A DNA stretch of 64,000 nucleotides from an uncultured Eubacteriales bacterium (GTDB lineage Bacteria > Bacillota > Clostridia > Oscillospirales > Oscillospiraceae), in NCBI GenBank assembly GCA_900543085.1, contig UQQF01000003.1:26298-90297 (forward strand), in the 5' to 3' direction. Under the pieces are notes generated by a model. The model was not told the DNA's origin. It did not search any database and saw only the letters and a list, made by a program, of their open reading frames with translations. Shown piece after piece: positions 44,505 through 53,241 of this stretch; position 1 is the first letter of the stretch; each line of letters opens with the position of its first letter. The position numbers and the translations under genes are program-made.

Positions 44505-44535
44505 AATAAAAAAGGGCGTGCCAAAGCACGCCCTT
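44505..44535 (-). terminator. HPr gene terminator
   Basis: aagggcgtgc / gcacgccctt around caaa; minus strand continues TTTTTATTC. Confidence 0.88.
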
Positions 44536-44554
44536 GCTAGGTATTTTGCGCGGA

Positions 44555-44818
44555 TTACTCGGAGAAATCGGAGTCTATCAGTGCGGACAGCGTGGCAATG
44601 GCCTCGTTCTCGTCGACACCGTCGGCCACGATGTTCACGGCAGTCCCCTTGACGATGCCCAGGGAAAGCACGCCGAGGAGGCTCTTGGCGTTCACGCGAC
44701 GGTCATCCTTCTCGATCCAGATGCTGCTCTTGAACTCATTGGCCTTCTGAATAAAGAAGGTGGCGGGTCTGGCGTGAAGACCTACCTGATTGTTTATTGT
44801 AACCTCTTTGGATATCAC
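44555..44818 (-). CDS. HPr family phosphocarrier protein
   Basis: 87 residues from GTG 44818, chosen because aaggag lies 8 nt upstream and this places the active-site His exactly at 15 (GLHARPA) and the regulatory Ser at 46 (NAKSLLG). His15 takes phosphate from enzyme I; Ser46 is the HprK site for carbon catabolite control in Firmicutes. No ptsI nearby; monocistronic with its own promoter and terminator, so a Crh-like mainly regulatory role is possible, though His15 is kept. Confidence 0.93.
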   Translation of the reverse strand: MISKEVTINNQVGLHARPATFFIQKANEFKSSIWIEKDDRRVNAKSLLGVLSLGIVKGTAVNIVADGVDENEAIATLSALIDSDFSE

Positions 44819-44873
44819 GAAAGACACTCCTTCCACAACCCCAAGCCTGCGGATTCAGGCTTTAAGCATATTA

Positions 44874-44902
44874 ACTTTATCAAATCTGGCGGGAAACGTC
44901 AA
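44874..44902 (-). promoter_or_regulatory. HPr gene promoter
   Basis: Minus strand TTGACG, 17 bp, TAAAGT, 56 bp before the GTG. Confidence 0.75.
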
Positions 44903-44960
44903 CGGGGTTTTCCCCGATTTGTATTTTTACACAAGTTGTGCCTTGACTATAACCTCAATT

Positions 44961-47336
44961 TTATTTCAGTTCCACCACGGTCACGCCGCTTTCTCCCTCA
45001 CCGTAGCGTCCCAATCTGAAGCTCTTGACGGCTTTGTTGCGCTTGAGCGCCTGCTGCACCGCCGCGCGCAGCGCCCCCGTGCCCTTTCCGTGGATGATGG
45101 TCACCGTTTGCAGCTTGCCCATGACGGCGGAATCTATGTACCGCTCCAGCACGGGTATAGCTTCCAGCGTGTCCATGCCGCGCAGGTCAAGCTCCGCAGG
45201 CATCGGCGCCGAGCGCAGCGACGCGCCGCCGGGCGCGGAGGCGGTCTTCTTTTTCTGCTTCGGCTTTTCCACGACGCGCACCTCGCTCTGCTTGGCCGTG
45301 AGGTTCATCGCCCCGGCTCTCAGCGCCAGCGTGCCGTCGCGGTTGACGTCCACGACCTCGGCGTTGACGCCCATGCTCAGCAGCTCGACGGTGTCGCCCT
45401 TGACGGCGGGGCGGGTGGGCTTCTTCTCCTCCTGCGGCATCGCAGGCCGTTCGGCAAAGCGCTCCTCCGCCGCGTTCAGGCTGCGCAGGAGGTTGGTGCG
45501 CGCCTCGTTGGCCGCGCGGTGATCCTCCGCCTCGTTGGCGGCCGAGCGCATACGGTCTATCTCGGCGAAGGCGGCCTCCGCCGTCTCGCGCGCCGAGGCG
45601 ATTATCCGCTCGGCGTCGCGCCTGGCCTTGACCTCCGCCTTGTCCAGGCGCAGTTCAAGCTCCACGCGTATCTTGGCGGATTCGCGGCGGTTCTCCTCGG
45701 CCTCGCGGAGTTTGCGCTCGGCCTCCTCGCGGTCGTGCTCGAGGGACTGGCGCACCTCCTCCAGCTTGGCTATCGTCGCCTCGAAGCTGGCGCTCTCTAC
45801 GCCGACGCGGCTGCGGGCGTCGGCGATTATCTCCCCGGGCACTCCCAGCCGCTCGGATATGGCGAAGGCGTTGGACTTGCCGGGTATGCCCACCAGCAGA
45901 CGGTAGGTCGGCTTGAGCGTGGCCACGTCGAACTCGCACGAGGCGTTCACGACGCCCTTTTCGTTGGTGGCGTACACCTTCAGCTCGGCGTAGTGCGTGG
46001 TCGCGGCTATCACCGCGCCGCGCTGCCGGGCGTACTCTATGATGGATATGGCCAGCGCCGCGCCCTCCGTGGGGTCGGTGCCCGCGCCCAGCTCGTCAAA
46101 GAGCACGAGGGTGTTATCCCCACACTCATCCAATATGCGCACGATGTTGGTCATGTGCGAAGAAAACGTCGACAGGTTCTGCTCTATACTCTGCTCGTCG
46201 CCTATGTCGGCCAGCACGCCGGAGAACACCGGCACCGCGCTGTCGCCCGCCGCGGGTATGTGCAGCCCGCAGGCGGCCATGACGCACATCAGCCCGATGG
46301 TCTTGAGCGTGACGGTCTTGCCGCCCGTGTTGGGGCCGGTTATGACCAGGGTGTCGTAGTCCCCGCCCAGCTCCACGGTGATTGGCACCGCCGTCTCTTT
46401 GGCGAGCAGCGGGTGGCGCGCCTTGTGCAGGCGTATCTCCCGCTTTGAGATCTCCGGCTCGACGGCGTCGAGCGCGTAGCTCAGCCGGGCTTTGGCGAAG
46501 ATCAGGTCTAGCTGTACCAGCAGATCATAGTCGCGAGATATGTCGTCGCTGTGCTCGGCGCAGTCGGCGGAGAGCTCGGCCAGGATGCGCTCTATCTCCG
46601 CCTTCTCCCTGGCGCGCAGCTCCCGCAGCTCGTTGTTGGCCTTGACTGCGGCCATCGGCTCCACGAACAGCGTGGCGCCCGAGCTGGACACGTCGTGCAC
46701 CAGGCCGGGGACGGCGTTTTTGAACTCCGCCTTCACCGGCACGACATAGCGCTCGCTGCGCGTGGTTATTATCGGGTCTTGCAGCGCTTTGGCGTAGCTG
46801 GGCGAGCTTATTATCTTTTGCAGCGCCTCGCGCACGCGCGCGCTGGCCGCGCGGATGAGCCGGCGTATGCTCGCAAGCTCGCTGCTGGCCGCGTCGGCTA
46901 TCTCCTCCTCGCCCGCGATGGAGCTGGTTATCTTGTCCTCCAGGAAGCGGTTGGCCTGGATAGACTGAAAGAGGTAGTCTATGCAGGTCTTCTCCCCCTT
47001 GCCGTCGCCGGCGGCGTAGGCCTTCGCGCCCCTGGCCGCGGCCAGGACGCCGGCTATGTCCATGAGCTCGCGCGTGTTCAGCACGCCGCCCATGTCCGCT
47101 CGCTGCAAACTGGCGCGCACGTCGCGTACGCCCGAGAAGCTCGGGCTGCCGCGGGTAACCATCATGGAACGCGCCGCACTGGTCTCGGCCAGGCGGCGGC
47201 GCACCTCCGCCTCGTCCGTGCTGGGGGTGAGCGCGGCGGCCCGCGCCTTGGCCAGGTCGCTGACGGCCTCCCGCTCGAGCATCGCAAGCACGGCGGGCAG
47301 CTCAAGTGTGGCGGCGCTTCTTTCGTATTGGGTCAT
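44961..47336 (-). CDS. mutS2: Endonuclease MutS2
   Basis: 791 residues from ATG 47336, overlapping the recO stop by 4 bp; the longer open frame to 47657 is a recO shadow. Coiled-coil core domains, ATPase with Walker A GPNTGGKT, FDELGAGTDPTEG, long charged coiled coil (about 510-640), and C-terminal Smr nuclease domain LDLRGMDTLEAIP ... HGKGTGALRAAV. In Firmicutes MutS2 acts on recombination intermediates and collided ribosomes rather than mismatches. Confidence 0.96.
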   Translation of the reverse strand: MTQYERSAATLELPAVLAMLEREAVSDLAKARAAALTPSTDEAEVRRRLAETSAARSMMVTRGSPSFSGVRDVRASLQRADMGGVLNTRELMDIAGVLAAARGAKAYAAGDGKGEKTCIDYLFQSIQANRFLEDKITSSIAGEEEIADAASSELASIRRLIRAASARVREALQKIISSPSYAKALQDPIITTRSERYVVPVKAEFKNAVPGLVHDVSSSGATLFVEPMAAVKANNELRELRAREKAEIERILAELSADCAEHSDDISRDYDLLVQLDLIFAKARLSYALDAVEPEISKREIRLHKARHPLLAKETAVPITVELGGDYDTLVITGPNTGGKTVTLKTIGLMCVMAACGLHIPAAGDSAVPVFSGVLADIGDEQSIEQNLSTFSSHMTNIVRILDECGDNTLVLFDELGAGTDPTEGAALAISIIEYARQRGAVIAATTHYAELKVYATNEKGVVNASCEFDVATLKPTYRLLVGIPGKSNAFAISERLGVPGEIIADARSRVGVESASFEATIAKLEEVRQSLEHDREEAERKLREAEENRRESAKIRVELELRLDKAEVKARRDAERIIASARETAEAAFAEIDRMRSAANEAEDHRAANEARTNLLRSLNAAEERFAERPAMPQEEKKPTRPAVKGDTVELLSMGVNAEVVDVNRDGTLALRAGAMNLTAKQSEVRVVEKPKQKKKTASAPGGASLRSAPMPAELDLRGMDTLEAIPVLERYIDSAVMGKLQTVTIIHGKGTGALRAAVQQALKRNKAVKSFRLGRYGEGESGVTVVELK

Positions 47337-48079
47337 CTTGCCAGGTTCCTCAGTTTCTTGTAGTAGTCTAGGCTGCCGAACGCCCGGTCGAGCTGGTAGA
47401 GCGCGTAGGCCTCGCAGACCTCCGCCAGCTCGCTCAGCGCGGGTTCGGCCAACCGGAAGGAAAATACGCGGCGCGCGTCCGCGTCCACTATATAGCGCAT
47501 CGCGGCGAGCGTGTCCTCGCCCACGTGCAGTCCGCCCACGGCGCGGCAACCGCTGCAGAACAGCTCGCCGTGCTCGGGGAACAGCCTCGCCTCGGCCATC
47601 TCGGTCTTGCCGCAGCCGGCGCACTGCTCCAGCTCCGGCCTGTATCCGGACAGGCACATCAACCGCAGCTCAAACGCCGCCTTGACCTGTTTGGGCGGGC
47701 AGAGCTTGTTGGCCAGCGCGTACAGCGCGTTCAGGCCCAGCTGCAATATCTCCGGCTCCGCCACGTTCTCGTTTGACACGGCCTCCAGCAGCTCGGCTAT
47801 ATAGCTGCCCAGGGCGAGCAGGTCTATGTCCGAGCGCAGCGGCCGGAACTGCTCCACCGTCGCGGCCTCGTTGACAGTATAATATCCCTTGTTGCCGAAA
47901 AGCGTAAAGTCGGCAAACGTCAGCAGCTGCGTCGCGGCCGCAAGCTTGCTGCGCGTCCTCGCAACGCCCCGCGCCTTGGCGGTAATTTTGCCGTCGGTCT
48001 CCGTCAGAATCGTGAGTATCTTGTCCGACTCTTTGTACTTGGCTTCCCTAAGGATAAGGCCGCGCGTATTGAGAAACAT
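47333..48079 (-). CDS. recO: DNA repair protein RecO
   Basis: 248 residues from ATG 48079 (ggaggg upstream). OB-fold start MFLNTRGLILREAKYKESDKI, and zinc-binding cysteines CLSGYRPELEQCAGCG ... FCSGC. Loads RecA on SSB-coated single strands with RecR. Coupled to mutS2 by overlap. Confidence 0.95.
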   Translation of the reverse strand: MFLNTRGLILREAKYKESDKILTILTETDGKITAKARGVARTRSKLAAATQLLTFADFTLFGNKGYYTVNEAATVEQFRPLRSDIDLLALGSYIAELLEAVSNENVAEPEILQLGLNALYALANKLCPPKQVKAAFELRLMCLSGYRPELEQCAGCGKTEMAEARLFPEHGELFCSGCRAVGGLHVGEDTLAAMRYIVDADARRVFSFRLAEPALSELAEVCEAYALYQLDRAFGSLDYYKKLRNLAR

Positions 48080-48111
48080 ATGTAACACCCTCCAAAGCCT
48101 CTCGGCGGACA

Positions 48112-48234
48112 TCAGCTGTCCGCCGTTTCCTCTCCGTTGCCGGCCGTCTCGAGCCCGTCCAAAGCCCGGCACGCCAGATAGCACAGCGGCTCGCCCGTTT
48201 CGGCGAAAAGCTCCCAAAGATCCGCTCCTGTCAT
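48112..48234 (-). CDS. YqzL-like small protein
   Basis: A 40-codon frame starting MTGADLWELFAETGEPLCYL. The W..F..TG....YL pattern and the position directly before recO match YqzL of Bacillus, a short protein encoded between era and recO. Shine-Dalgarno gggggtg is 5 nt from the ATG, and a promoter (48315-48343) precedes it. Function unknown. Confidence 0.7.
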   Translation of the reverse strand: MTGADLWELFAETGEPLCYLACRALDGLETAGNGEETADS

Positions 48235-48314
48235 GAAAACACCCCCGGCAGTATTTTGCGCGAGTGCGCCGTCTCTATAGCTGGGAATTTTTCTTGACAG
48301 TTGTGTGCGCGATG

Positions 48315-48343
48315 ATTATATACCAACACACGTGTATTAGCAA
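48315..48343 (-). promoter_or_regulatory. Promoter of the yqzL-recO-mutS2 operon
   Basis: Minus strand TTGCTA, 17 bp, TATAAT. Confidence 0.75.
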
Positions 48344-48393
48344 GCTTTTTGTGAAAAGTATAACGCTTTTGTCCCTCCCCGGCGAGGCAAGCG

Positions 48394-48420
48394 AAGCGCC
48401 CCGCTGGTGACGGGGCGCTT
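48394..48420 (-). terminator. Hairpin after the CobW pair
   Basis: aagcgccccg / cggggcgctt with a 7-nt loop immediately after the stop at 48426; no T-run follows. Confidence 0.55.
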
Positions 48421-48425
48421 TGAGG

Positions 48426-49385
48426 TCAAAAGAAAGTTGCGACGCTCGGGTCGGGCGCTTCGCACGCCTCGGCGCTCTCGGCGGTGAGCACGGGGCCGCG
48501 GCGGCCGTAGGCGCGGTTGAACTTGTAGTCCATCTTGGCCGTGAGCACGAACCAGCCGTCGTCGGGCATGTCCGGTATCGAGCGGAAGTCGCAGATGAAG
48601 GCCGTGAAGGCTATGTCCGCCTCGCAGCAGGTCATGACGTGGCGGCCGGCTATCATCCAGCCGCTCTGTATGCCGCGGCGCTTGACGCAGCGGCACTTGA
48701 CGCGCACGGTCTTGCCCGCGTACTTCTTCGGCTCCTCGCTGACGTCGCGGTACCATATGGCGTAGTCGCGGTCGGCGATCTCTATCACGGGCGCGTCTAT
48801 GTCGAAGGGCAGCGGGTCTTCGATGTCGTCGTACACGACGCTGCCGTCGGCGCTCTCATACGCGATGTCGGCGCGGCGGGAGGCGGCGCGGACTATCTTG
48901 TGGAACTCCATCTTGTCCATGTCGCTCTTGAAGCGGTTGAACACCACCAGCTCCGCGCTCTTGAGCTTGTCGTAGGTGAGCTGGCGCATGTTGGCGTTGT
49001 AGCTCAGGAAGGTGTTCGCGTCGGCGAACATGAACTCCTGCGCCACCAGCCATCCCTCCGGCAGCGCGCCGTAGAGGCTGTCGAGCATCCACATGCCGTT
49101 GTACTCCACCAGGACGCGCTCGGCCTCGGCCTTGGCCAGCCACTGCACCAGGTTTTCGGGCGTGAGGTCTGCTTCGTTCTCGACGGCCTTGAGCTTTACG
49201 CGGTGGCCGGAGAACTGCTCCGGCGCATACTCCTCGATGCCCTCCTCACAGACGAGCAGCAGCGTCGGCTCGCCCTTGTTGAAGCGGCCGTCCTCCAGCG
49301 TCTCCTGTATGAACTTGGTCTTACCGCCCTCCAGGAAGCCGGTAAAGAGATATACGGGTATCTGTCGGTTTTCAGGCAAGGTCAA
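48426..49385 (-). CDS. CobW-type GTPase fused to a DUF1980-like C-terminal domain
   Basis: 319 residues. N-terminal P-loop YLFTGFLEGGKTKFI is a CobW/UreG-like Walker A with changed residues (usual GFLGAGKTT); the CxCC metal motif of CobW is absent. The C-terminal part (about 200-290) has YAGKTVRVKCRCVKRRG and GRHVMTCCEADIAF, resembling the OB-like domain of DUF1980/TIGR03943 proteins encoded with metal permeases. It overlaps the 49372 gene by 14 bp. Probably a metal-handling partner of that protein; nucleotide hydrolysis is uncertain. Confidence 0.72.
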   Translation of the reverse strand: MTLPENRQIPVYLFTGFLEGGKTKFIQETLEDGRFNKGEPTLLLVCEEGIEEYAPEQFSGHRVKLKAVENEADLTPENLVQWLAKAEAERVLVEYNGMWMLDSLYGALPEGWLVAQEFMFADANTFLSYNANMRQLTYDKLKSAELVVFNRFKSDMDKMEFHKIVRAASRRADIAYESADGSVVYDDIEDPLPFDIDAPVIEIADRDYAIWYRDVSEEPKKYAGKTVRVKCRCVKRRGIQSGWMIAGRHVMTCCEADIAFTAFICDFRSIPDMPDDGWFVLTAKMDYKFNRAYGRRGPVLTAESAEACEAPDPSVATFF

Positions 49386-50457
49386 ACAGCTCCTTCAGGC
49401 CTTCTTCGTCGAGGTGCGCGCCTATCACGCAGATGCGGCCGGTGACGGCGGCGTCGCCGCGGCGCACGCTGCGCTCGCCGGGGACGTAGTCGAAGTATAT
49501 CCAGCCGCCCTCGGCGGGGACATAGCCCTTCGCGCGCACGATCTGGCCGTAGGTGAGGCTGTCGAGCGCGTGGAGCGCGGAGTCGATCTCCTCCTCGGTG
49601 AACTGCTTCGCCGTCTCCACGCCCCAGCTGGAGAACACCTCGTCGGCGTCGTGGCCGTGGTGATGGTGGTGATGGTGCTCGTGCCCCTCGTGGCCATGGT
49701 CATGGTGGCAGCACTCGCCGTGCTCGTGGTCATGCTCGTGCTCGTGCTCATGGTCATGGTCGTGGTGGCAGTGCTCGTGGTCGTGGTGGTCGTGGCCGCA
49801 GCAGCACTCGTCCTCGTCCTCGGCCACTTCGGCGGCGAGGCGGTCAAGCTCGGCCTTGAGGGTGTCCTCGCGCTCCATCGCGGCGCGAAGCTGCGCCCCG
49901 TCCAGCTCGTCCCAGGGGGTGGTGACGATGACGGCGCTCTGGTTGTGCTCGCGCAGCATGTCCACGCAGGCGGCGAGCTTGCTCTCGCTCATGCCCTTGG
50001 TGCGGCTGAGCACGATGGTTCCGGCGTTCTCGACCTGGTTGCACCAGAACTCGCCGAAGTTCTTCATGTACATCTTGGCGCGGGTGGCGTCCACGACGGT
50101 GGTGAAGCTGCCGGGAACCAAATCGGGGTCTCCGACGTCCTGTACTGCACGGATGACGTCGCTGAGCTTGCCGACGCCGCTCGGCTCGATGAGGATGCGG
50201 TCGGGCGCGAACTGCTCCTTGACCTTCTTGAGCGCCTCGGCGAAGTCGCCGACCAGGCTGCAGCAGATGCAGCCGCTGCTCATCTCGGTGATCTCCACGC
50301 CGGCGTCGGCCAGGAAGCCGCCGTCCACGCTGATTTCGCCGAACTCGTTTTCGATGAGCACCAGCTTCTCGCCCGCGTAAGCTTCGGAGATCAGCTTCTT
50401 GATCAGCGTCGTCTTTCCGGCGCCGAGAAAGCCGGAGAAAATGTCTATTTTGGCCAT
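49372..50457 (-). CDS. CobW/COG0523 GTPase, His-rich zinc metallochaperone type
   Basis: 361 residues. Walker A GFLGAGKTTLIK (9-20), metal motif GCICC (C63, C65, C66), ILIEPSGVG, and the base-recognition region LSRTKGMSE. Residues about 215-280 form a His/Asp/Glu tract with some thirty histidines and a CCCGH start, then the CobW C-terminal domain. Such proteins move zinc to client enzymes under zinc limitation. A znu importer is 11 kb away in the same window. No Zur box could be recognised by eye. Confidence 0.9.
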   Translation of the reverse strand: MAKIDIFSGFLGAGKTTLIKKLISEAYAGEKLVLIENEFGEISVDGGFLADAGVEITEMSSGCICCSLVGDFAEALKKVKEQFAPDRILIEPSGVGKLSDVIRAVQDVGDPDLVPGSFTTVVDATRAKMYMKNFGEFWCNQVENAGTIVLSRTKGMSESKLAACVDMLREHNQSAVIVTTPWDELDGAQLRAAMEREDTLKAELDRLAAEVAEDEDECCCGHDHHDHEHCHHDHDHEHEHEHDHEHGECCHHDHGHEGHEHHHHHHHGHDADEVFSSWGVETAKQFTEEEIDSALHALDSLTYGQIVRAKGYVPAEGGWIYFDYVPGERSVRRGDAAVTGRICVIGAHLDEEGLKELFDLA

Positions 50458-50562
50458 GTTTTTTACGCTTCCTTTATAAAAAGTTGTGTGTTACAATGTC
50501 ATGGGGAAACTTATCCCGTGAATTTGAATTATACCACTAATCGATGAAAGGGTCAACAATAT

Positions 50563-51729
50563 ATGAAAAAATCGGCAATTGCACTCATATTGGTTTTCGC
50601 GCTCTGCCTCAGCGCCTGCGGCGTTCCGGCCGCGCAGAGCAGCCCTACCCCCGCCCCCACGCCGGAGCCGACACCGGAACCGACGCCGGAACCCACTCCC
50701 AGCCGCGCGGAGGTCATACTCGAGGGCATGTCGCTCACGGAGAAGATATGCCAGCTCATGATAGTCCGTCCCGAGGCGCTGACCGGCGTCTCTCCCGTCA
50801 CCGTCGCAGGTGAGACGACCAAGGCCGCGCTGGAGCAGTACCCGGTGGGCGGGTTCATATACACGCTGGACAACCTCGTCACCGTGGAGCAGACCGTCGC
50901 GATGATAGACAACGCGCAGAGTATGAGCGACATACCGCTGTTCATCTCCGCCGACGAGGAGGGCGGGAACGTGGGGCGGCTCATGTACAAGCTGGGCACC
51001 ACCTGGGTGAACGCGATGTACTCGTACAAAGACCAGGGCACGCAGGTCGCGCACGACAACGCCTACACCATCGGCTCCGACATGGCCGCCTGCCGCTTCA
51101 ACACCGACTTCGCCCCCGTGGCCGACGTGTGGACCAACCCCAACAACACGGTCATAGGCGACCGCGCCTACTCCGACGACTACGACCAGGCCGCGGAGCT
51201 TGTGGCCGCCGCAGTGCAGGGCTTCCACGACGCGGGGATGATCTGCTCGGTCAAGCACTTCCCCGGTCACGGCGACACCGACACCGACACGCACACCGGC
51301 GGAGCCGTGGTGAACAAGACCGTGGACGAGCTGATGGCCGGCGAGCTGAAGCCCTTCATATCCGGCATCGAGGCCGGGGCGGACATGGTCATGATAGGCC
51401 ACATGACGGTGACGGCGCTTGACAGCGAGCACCCTGCCAGCCTCTCGCGAGAGGTCGTCACCGGCCTGCTGCGGGAGCAGCTCGGCTACGACGGCGTGGT
51501 CATAACCGACAGCCTGGACATGGGCGCGCTGAGCGCCTGGGCGGAGGGCGAGCGCTGCGTGCTGGCGCTGGAAGCCGGGGTCGACATACTGCTCGGCGTG
51601 AGCGACATCCCGGACGCCGTTGCGGCCATAGCCTCGGCCGTCGAGTCCGGACGGCTGTCCGAGGCTGACATAGACGCGAGCGTATTGCGCGTTTTGGAGC
51701 TGAAGACGCAGTACCTGGGCGAATTTTAA
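50563..51729 (+). CDS. Glycoside hydrolase family 3 lipoprotein (beta-N-acetylhexosaminidase-like)
   Basis: 388 residues. Lipobox LCLSACGVP, a PTPEP repeat spacer (about 26-46), then a GH3 N-terminal barrel. KHFPGHGDTDTDTH near residue 228 is the NagZ-type loop with the His general acid/base, and ITDSLDMGAL holds the nucleophile Asp. It likely removes terminal N-acetylglucosamine from wall muropeptides or glycans outside the cell. It lacks the C-terminal GH3 domain, as NagZ does. Confidence 0.9.
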   Translation: MKKSAIALILVFALCLSACGVPAAQSSPTPAPTPEPTPEPTPEPTPSRAEVILEGMSLTEKICQLMIVRPEALTGVSPVTVAGETTKAALEQYPVGGFIYTLDNLVTVEQTVAMIDNAQSMSDIPLFISADEEGGNVGRLMYKLGTTWVNAMYSYKDQGTQVAHDNAYTIGSDMAACRFNTDFAPVADVWTNPNNTVIGDRAYSDDYDQAAELVAAAVQGFHDAGMICSVKHFPGHGDTDTDTHTGGAVVNKTVDELMAGELKPFISGIEAGADMVMIGHMTVTALDSEHPASLSREVVTGLLREQLGYDGVVITDSLDMGALSAWAEGERCVLALEAGVDILLGVSDIPDAVAAIASAVESGRLSEADIDASVLRVLELKTQYLGEF

Positions 51730-51760
51730 CATTTCGTTGCTTTTCTTTATATGCTCGCTA

Positions 51761-51769
51761 TGCTATAAT
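51761..51769 (+). promoter_or_regulatory. Extended -10 promoter
   Basis: TGCTATAAT, 31 bp before the start at 51800; no clear -35. Confidence 0.6.
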
Positions 51770-51799
51770 TGATAAAAAACCTGCTCCGGGAGGAATACT

Positions 51800-52483
51800 A
51801 TGCTCAAAGAAAAGCCCAACGCTAAATACGTACCCCAGGTCAGCAGCAAGTTGAGGCACCACATCCTGCGCGTCCCCAGCGTAGTCCGCAACGCCAGCGG
51901 TATAGTTATCAACGGCCGGCGCATAAAGTCGCTTGTCTTCACGACAGACATAGCGATCATACGCAACTGCAACGCAGACGCCGTGCTCGCCGTATATCCC
52001 TTCACCCCGCAGCCCACCATCTCGTCCTCCGTGCTGAGGTACTCCTCCCTTCCCGTGTTCTGCGGCGTGGGAGGAGGCACCACTCAGGGTCTGCGCACCC
52101 TCCAGCTGGCGTGGGACGCCGAGACCGAGGGCGCAATGGGAGTTGTTGTCAACGCGCCCATCGGAAACGAGGACGTGCAGCGCATCGCAAACTACATAGA
52201 CATCCCCCTCGTCGTCACCGTCGTAAGTGAAAAGACCGACATCGCCGCCCGGCTCGAGGCCGGCGCCAGCATACTCAACGTCTCCGCCGCAGCGCGCACT
52301 CCCGAGGTCGTGCGCGCCATACGCAAGGACTTCCCCGACGTGCCCATAATCGCCACCGGCGGCGGCCAGGAGGAGAGCATCATGCGCACCGTCGAGGCCG
52401 GAGCCAACGCCATCAGCTACACCCCTCCCACGACCAAGGAGCTGTTCTCCTCCATGATGGAAGACTACAGAAACCGCGAATAA
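51800..52483 (+). CDS. Conserved Firmicute TIM-barrel protein of unknown function
   Basis: 227 residues with gggagg before the ATG. The alternating pattern FCGVGGGTTQG, VVVNAPIGNED, LVVTVVSEKTD, ILNVSAAARTPE, PIIATGGGQEES, AISYTPPTT is a phosphate-binding-type (beta-alpha)8 barrel. Close homologues are widespread in Clostridia and are simply labelled hydrolase. The GGG/TGGG loops suggest a phosphorylated ligand. Monocistronic between its promoter and a terminator. Confidence 0.75.
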   Translation: MLKEKPNAKYVPQVSSKLRHHILRVPSVVRNASGIVINGRRIKSLVFTTDIAIIRNCNADAVLAVYPFTPQPTISSSVLRYSSLPVFCGVGGGTTQGLRTLQLAWDAETEGAMGVVVNAPIGNEDVQRIANYIDIPLVVTVVSEKTDIAARLEAGASILNVSAAARTPEVVRAIRKDFPDVPIIATGGGQEESIMRTVEAGANAISYTPPTTKELFSSMMEDYRNRE

Positions 52484-52504
52484 TTGCGGCTCTTACGCAT
52501 ACAA

Positions 52505-52540
52505 AAACAGTCCCCGAATACGTTCGGGGACTGTTTTTCT
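52505..52540. terminator. Terminator between 51800 gene and mog gene
   Basis: aaacagtccccgaa / ttcggggactgttt around tacg, with T on both outer sides; can end both convergent transcripts. Confidence 0.85.
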
Positions 52541-52561
52541 GTATATTTATGGTTTCACCGC

Positions 52562-53032
52562 TCACCGGCGCAGCCGGTCTATGCCGGGCTTGAGCGCAGG
52601 CAGGATGGCCTGGAGCGAGCTGGTGGCCGGGTTCATGCTGCCGGGCAGGTTTATTATGAGCGTGCCGCCGCGCAGACCGGCTATGCCGCGCGAGAGCATG
52701 GCGTTTGTGCCCGTCTTCATGGCCGCGTGGCGCATGGCCTCCGGTATCCCCGGCGCCACGCGGTTTATAACCGCCTCCGTGGCCTCGGGAGTGACGTCGC
52801 GGCGGGAGAAGCCCGTTCCCCCGGCTGTCAGAACCAGGCAGACGTCCAGGTCGTAGGAGCAGTGAACAAGCTCCGCCTTGATCACCTCGAATTCGTCCGG
52901 CACTATCTTGGTAGAAACTATCTCCCAGCCGTCCTCCTCCAGCAGCTTTGCCAGCGCCGGGCCTGTGGTATCCTCGCGCACACCGCGTGAGCAGCGGTCG
53001 CTCACCGTGAGTATCGCCGCCGTGTATTTCAT
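52562..53032 (-). CDS. MogA/MoaB-type molybdopterin biosynthesis protein
   Basis: 156 residues from ATG 53032 (ggagggg upstream). MoCF-binding motifs TVSDRCSRGVREDTTGP, LTAGGTGFSRRDVTPEA and GGTLIINLPGSMNPA. Adenylylates or binds molybdopterin in cofactor synthesis. No other moa/moe gene is in the window. Confidence 0.9.
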   Translation of the reverse strand: MKYTAAILTVSDRCSRGVREDTTGPALAKLLEEDGWEIVSTKIVPDEFEVIKAELVHCSYDLDVCLVLTAGGTGFSRRDVTPEATEAVINRVAPGIPEAMRHAAMKTGTNAMLSRGIAGLRGGTLIINLPGSMNPATSSLQAILPALKPGIDRLRR

Positions 53033-53076
53033 GCTTACCCCTCCAATTTCGTCTGTATTCACGAAAAGCCGCATTT

Positions 53077-53105
53077 ATTATACCAGCTATATCTCTCCAC
53101 GTAAA
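53077..53105 (-). promoter_or_regulatory. mog gene promoter
   Basis: Minus strand TTTACG, 17 bp, TATAAT. Confidence 0.7.
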
Positions 53106-53200
53106 GAGCCAGAGTCCGCAGCAGTGTAAAAAATAACCTGACTTCGCCGTTTTGCATGGCTGAAGTATATTGCGTTTTTTACAAAATTGCAACTGCCTTA

Positions 53201-53229
53201 TTGACAAATACGTCAATCAGGGTTATCAT
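53201..53229 (+). promoter_or_regulatory. glnA promoter
   Basis: TTGACA, 17 bp, TATCAT; places the start of transcription near 53236, directly before the leader hairpin. Confidence 0.75.
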
Positions 53230-53241
53230 CACGCCATCGAA

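Noticed and set aside
44961..47657. An 898-residue open frame for the MutS2 gene
   Set aside because: The first 107 residues are Arg/Gly-rich and lie antisense-frame over recO. ATG 47336 overlaps the recO stop and gives the normal MutS2 start and length.
49640..49800. Short tandem DNA repeats that look like a CRISPR or satellite
   Set aside because: They encode the His/Asp/Glu tract of the CobW protein; units are irregular codon repeats without spacers.
50640..50705. Repeated ccggaaccgacg units
   Set aside because: Codons for the PTPEP linker of a lipoprotein, not an array.
53196..53222. Hairpin attgac-aaatac-gtcaat as an ANTAR target before glnA
   Set aside because: It coincides with the -35 box of a consensus promoter, the hexaloop lacks G at position 4, and no second hexaloop hairpin was found.
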